Positions 5,932 to 8,230 of a stretch of 8,230 nucleotides of DNA are shown in pieces. Each line of letters starts with the position of its first letter. Positions within the stretch are counted from its first letter, which is position 1. The notes under the pieces are model-generated. The model searched no databases. It had not been told where the DNA came from and saw nothing but the letters and a program-made list of their open reading frames with translations. The stretch is taken from positions 1 through 8,230 of the forward strand of contig CAMTGL010000089.1 of assembly GCA_947071955.1 (NCBI GenBank), given 5' to 3'. This stretch comes from an uncultured Plesiomonas sp. (GTDB taxonomy: Bacteria > Pseudomonadota > Gammaproteobacteria > Enterobacterales > CAMTGL01). A program made the position numbers and the translations under genes.

Positions 5932-7041
5932 TTACGGGCGATGTTGGTATGGGGGAATGCATCCTGCTGGATCATTTTTGTTTTTTAACTTTACTGACTG
6001 ACAAAAAGGGGAATCTTTGTTGGTATACGTTTTAGCATCAGGCACTTTCAATGCGTCAAAAAAAGCCAATAAAGCATTTTTATCCTCCGAAGATAAGACA
6101 AAGCCTTGTATCAGAGGATGCTTATTGGCATGTAATGCACCGTCTCCCTGATTTTTTCCTAATGTGATTCTTCTGCCACCACGAGCATAGCTATCCAAGA
6201 CCGAACTGAGCGATAAAAAACTGCCATCATGCCCCCAAGGGCCAGTTTCAGTAACATTAATCAATGAGGGAATTCGAAATTTACCCTCATCATTTTTATT
6301 ACCTGAAATCGTGCTCAGACCTTGAAAATCAGTGGGATAGTGGCGAACACCAGAACGCTCTTTTATCCCATACAGCCCTGTATTGGCATAAAAAGCACCC
6401 ACCTTTATTGACGGTTGATTCAACAGCTCACCGCCATGACACTGGCTGCAACCCAGTGTTGCACTGGAAAAAAGATCTGCCCCTTTACGTTGCTCTTTTG
6501 TTATTGCGCGGGCATCTCCGGCTAGATATCTGTGCCAAGGGGTATCGGTAGACCGCAATGTACCCACATATTTTGTCAGTGCAGCAATGACCCGCTGAAC
6601 AGTGATGTTTTGATCCTGATACGCGGCATTAAATAGCGGAAAATAGAGATCACCGGCTTGATCTAAGCGCTGAACCAACAAAGCGGGAGTCATCCCCATC
6701 TCTTTAGGGGAAGAAGAGAACAGTGGGCGGATTATCGCCGCCTCTAACGCGACAATATCAGGGGTACTTTGGGTAAAACGCGGATAATCGACTACATTCA
6801 GCAATGATGGCGTATTCAGGCCATTCGTATGCCCCGAGACATCAGGTGTACGGCTAAAGCGGTTGGTCCAGCCTAAATCGGGGGCGTGGCATACCGCACA
6901 ACTTCGGTTACCTAAAGAGGATAAGCGGACATCATTAAAAAGATATCGCCCCAACTCCTCTTCAGCAGACAGCGTTACACCAGAACCCGAACTGGCCCAC
7001 ACACTAAAAGATGAAAAAAATAACAAAAAGAGTAATGGCAT
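5932..7041 (-). CDS. Periplasmic di-haem c-type enzyme, MauG/MbnH-like (cytochrome c peroxidase superfamily)
   Basis: A 369-residue protein with an N-terminal signal peptide (hydrophobic residues 2-14, likely cut near ASS 16-18) and two haem c motifs, CAVCH at 48-52 and CSQCH at 198-202, as in the bacterial cytochrome c peroxidase/MauG superfamily. NTPSLLNV (76-83), RPLFSSSPKEMGM (105-117), NTGLYG (220-225), KFRIPSLINV (254-263), PWGHDGS (268-274) and PLIQGFVLS (309-317) fit the MbnH-like subgroup better than classical peroxidases. Tyr285 (DSYARGG) may match the axial tyrosine of MauG; this is tentative. Family members reduce hydrogen peroxide or oxidise tryptophans of partner proteins through high-valent haem iron. 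The C-terminal tail carries two extra cysteines (347, 361). The start is fixed by a stop codon three codons upstream; the ribosome site (GATGAG) is weak. Followed at 15 bp by the small secreted-protein gene. Confidence 0.88.
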   Translation of the reverse strand: MPLLFLLFFSSFSVWASSGSGVTLSAEEELGRYLFNDVRLSSLGNRSCAVCHAPDLGWTNRFSRTPDVSGHTNGLNTPSLLNVVDYPRFTQSTPDIVALEAAIIRPLFSSSPKEMGMTPALLVQRLDQAGDLYFPLFNAAYQDQNITVQRVIAALTKYVGTLRSTDTPWHRYLAGDARAITKEQRKGADLFSSATLGCSQCHGGELLNQPSIKVGAFYANTGLYGIKERSGVRHYPTDFQGLSTISGNKNDEGKFRIPSLINVTETGPWGHDGSFLSLSSVLDSYARGGRRITLGKNQGDGALHANKHPLIQGFVLSSEDKNALLAFFDALKVPDAKTYTNKDSPFCQSVKLKNKNDPAGCIPPYQHRP

Positions 7042-7052
7042 TATATCTCATC

Positions 7053-7080
7053 AAAAAATGGCCACTGAATCAGTGGCCAT
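7053..7080 (-). terminator. Intrinsic terminator after gbpA
   Basis: A perfect 10-bp inverted repeat, ATGGCCACTG (7058-7067) and CAGTGGCCAT (7071-7080), with a three-base loop. In the minus-strand transcript it is followed at once by a run of U (7057-7053). It begins about 30 bases after the gbpA stop. Its U-run ends only 11 bases before the start codon of the di-haem gene. Confidence 0.9.
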
Positions 7081-7109
7081 AATGTCATTTATTTATTCAG
7101 TAACAAATA

Positions 7110-8230
7110 TTACTTAACAAGAGTCCACGCTTGTTCCCAAGCAAAGCCGACACCTGGCTCATATGCATTGTTGTTAGAAGTCCACTGCTGGCAATAGCCA
7201 GAGTATGGCCATGGCTTACACTCATACACTTTACCAGTTTTGGGCTGTAGTACGGTCGTACCCGCTTTGTAGGTATTGAGTGATTGTGGGAAAGTAAAAT
7301 CATACTTGCCTGATGGCTCTTCTGGGCCAGTTGATTCCTCTTCCAGCATAAAACCCGCACCCTTTTGAATGACTTGCTGATCTTTGCTGCTAGCCTTAAT
7401 CACCAAACGGTGGTGACCGGCTTGGGCGTTATCCAGTTTCAGCTCAACGCCACGCACGCTATCTTTCAGATCAAATGCGCTGAATGCCTGCGCCACACCG
7501 CTGCCGTTGTAAACAGTAGTTTCAACGGCTAACTCACCCACAGCACGCACATCAAATTTAATGATAGCGCTACCGTTAACCAGCTGGTAAGTCTCTTGTA
7601 AACCACTCATTTCAATATCAAGTGGCAGACCGGTTTCCGCTTTAATCACCTGAATTTCAACACGCTCTACGCCACTATTTTTCTTGGCATACACAGGGTT
7701 TTGACCATACACCGGGTTAATTTTACCCTGTGCATCTTTTTGGCCAGCCTGATACAGAGTTTGGCTACGGTTGATGGTCTCAGCCAGTGCGTATGCCCAC
7801 TGGTTTTTCTCGCCCAGATCATCTGATTTGATAGTCAGCGTGGTCGCCAGATCATGGCGCTCGCCTTGAGCATCAAACGCGCGCGCTTTTACTTTATCGC
7901 CCGCTTGCAGGTTCACGCTTGGGTGAATCATTCCTACGCTGTTCCACTGAGCATCAGGTGTCTCTTCACCACCATTGCCGTTCTGATCAAACATCACGTC
8001 AATAAGGTGATAGAAGCTGTTGGCAGTATCACCCACTTCCCACACCGCCATGATAACCTGATAACCACTACGCTTAGGCACAACGATATCGTGGCTTAAC
8101 TGCATTGGAGGTCTTTCCATATTACCGCTCAGTACAGTAAACGGCGTCAGCTCAAATGAGTCACGGGTTAGTGGAGCATTTTGATCCCAGTTTTGCTTGG
8201 TAATATAGTAGCGCCATTCGCGAGTAACGT
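7110..8230 (-). CDS. gbpA: GbpA-like N-acetylglucosamine-binding protein / chitin lytic polysaccharide monooxygenase, N-terminus outside window
   Basis: The frame runs in from base 8230 and gives 372 codons of the C-terminal part of a secreted protein; V. cholerae GbpA has 485 residues. Visible first is the end of the AA10 copper monooxygenase domain: WRYYITKQNWDQNAPLTRD, then SGYQVIMAVWEVGDTANSFY with IDVMF, where the phenylalanine of NSFY corresponds to the axial copper-site residue of the family. The copper-binding N-terminal histidine is outside. Two beta-rich middle domains follow, as in GbpA, then an acidic linker (EEESTGPEEPSG) and a C-terminal chitin-binding module (about 7113-7307) with CKPWPYSGYCQQWTSN, its cysteine pair and aromatic face. 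The family oxidatively cleaves chitin and aids attachment to chitin or mucin. The Met at 8120 is internal, because family sequence continues before it. An intrinsic terminator follows. Confidence 0.95.
   Translation of the reverse strand, partial: VTREWRYYITKQNWDQNAPLTRDSFELTPFTVLSGNMERPPMQLSHDIVVPKRSGYQVIMAVWEVGDTANSFYHLIDVMFDQNGNGGEETPDAQWNSVGMIHPSVNLQAGDKVKARAFDAQGERHDLATTLTIKSDDLGEKNQWAYALAETINRSQTLYQAGQKDAQGKINPVYGQNPVYAKKNSGVERVEIQVIKAETGLPLDIEMSGLQETYQLVNGSAIIKFDVRAVGELAVETTVYNGSGVAQAFSAFDLKDSVRGVELKLDNAQAGHHRLVIKASSKDQQVIQKGAGFMLEEESTGPEEPSGKYDFTFPQSLNTYKAGTTVLQPKTGKVYECKPWPYSGYCQQWTSNNNAYEPGVGFAWEQAWTLVK
7113..7307 (-). other. C-terminal chitin-binding module of GbpA
   Basis: The last 65 codons of gbpA, from KYDFTFPQSL to the C-terminal WTLVK. 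The cysteine pair in YECKPWPYSGYCQQW and the tryptophans in that motif and in the final FAWEQAW are the hallmark of the small CBM73/CBM5-type module that ends V. cholerae GbpA. It is separated from the middle domains by an acidic Gly/Pro/Glu linker. Confidence 0.8.

Noticed and set aside
7097..7360. 87-codon minus-strand frame overlapping the end of gbpA
   Set aside because: Shadow of gbpA in another frame; the chitin-binding module in the gbpA frame is clearly coding.
7110..8120. gbpA starting at the Met at 8120
   Set aside because: Codons upstream of it to 8230 continue the AA10 domain (WRYYITKQNW), so this Met is internal and the true start lies outside.

Overview
This is a chromosomal segment of a gammaproteobacterium, most likely from the Enterobacterales. 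GcvP, GcvH, GcvT and the YqhD-type dehydrogenase all read as close relatives of the Escherichia coli proteins over their visible length. The chitin-active GbpA-type protein is of the kind found in Vibrio, Yersinia and Serratia relatives. I cannot name the genus. Every gene I can support is on the minus strand, so the window is transcribed from right to left.

In transcription order the layout is as follows. (1) 8230-7110: the C-terminal part of a secreted GbpA-like lytic chitin monooxygenase, with its N-terminus outside the window. It is followed by a textbook intrinsic terminator (7053-7080). (2) 7041-5932: a periplasmic MauG/MbnH-like di-haem c-type enzyme. (3) 5916-5413: a small secreted protein of unknown function, 15 bp downstream of the di-haem gene and surely co-transcribed with it. 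(4) 5412-5152: an intergenic region with two dyads. (5) 5151-3994: a YqhD-type NADPH-dependent aldehyde reductase. (6) 3993-3428: a long intergenic region carrying a degenerate 15-bp tandem array, a hairpin with 15-bp arms, and the presumed gcv control region. (7) 3427-1: the glycine cleavage operon gcvT-gcvH-gcvP, with gcvP cut by the window edge after 570 codons.

The gcv genes encode the T, H and P proteins, which oxidatively cleave glycine and pass a one-carbon unit to tetrahydrofolate. Their order is standard, but the gene upstream of gcvT is not the ubiI (visC) of E. coli; it is yqhD across about 570 bp. The yqhD product detoxifies short-chain aldehydes.

The most unusual part is the right-hand cluster. 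A copper-dependent chitin oxidase, a di-haem enzyme resembling those that modify copper-binding partners or handle peroxide, and an unrecognised small exported protein lie in one direction. The terminator after gbpA leaves almost no room for a separate promoter in front of the di-haem gene, so expression of the two downstream genes probably depends on read-through or on a promoter inside gbpA. A functional link is inference from gene order and known copper/peroxide chemistry; the sequence does not prove it.
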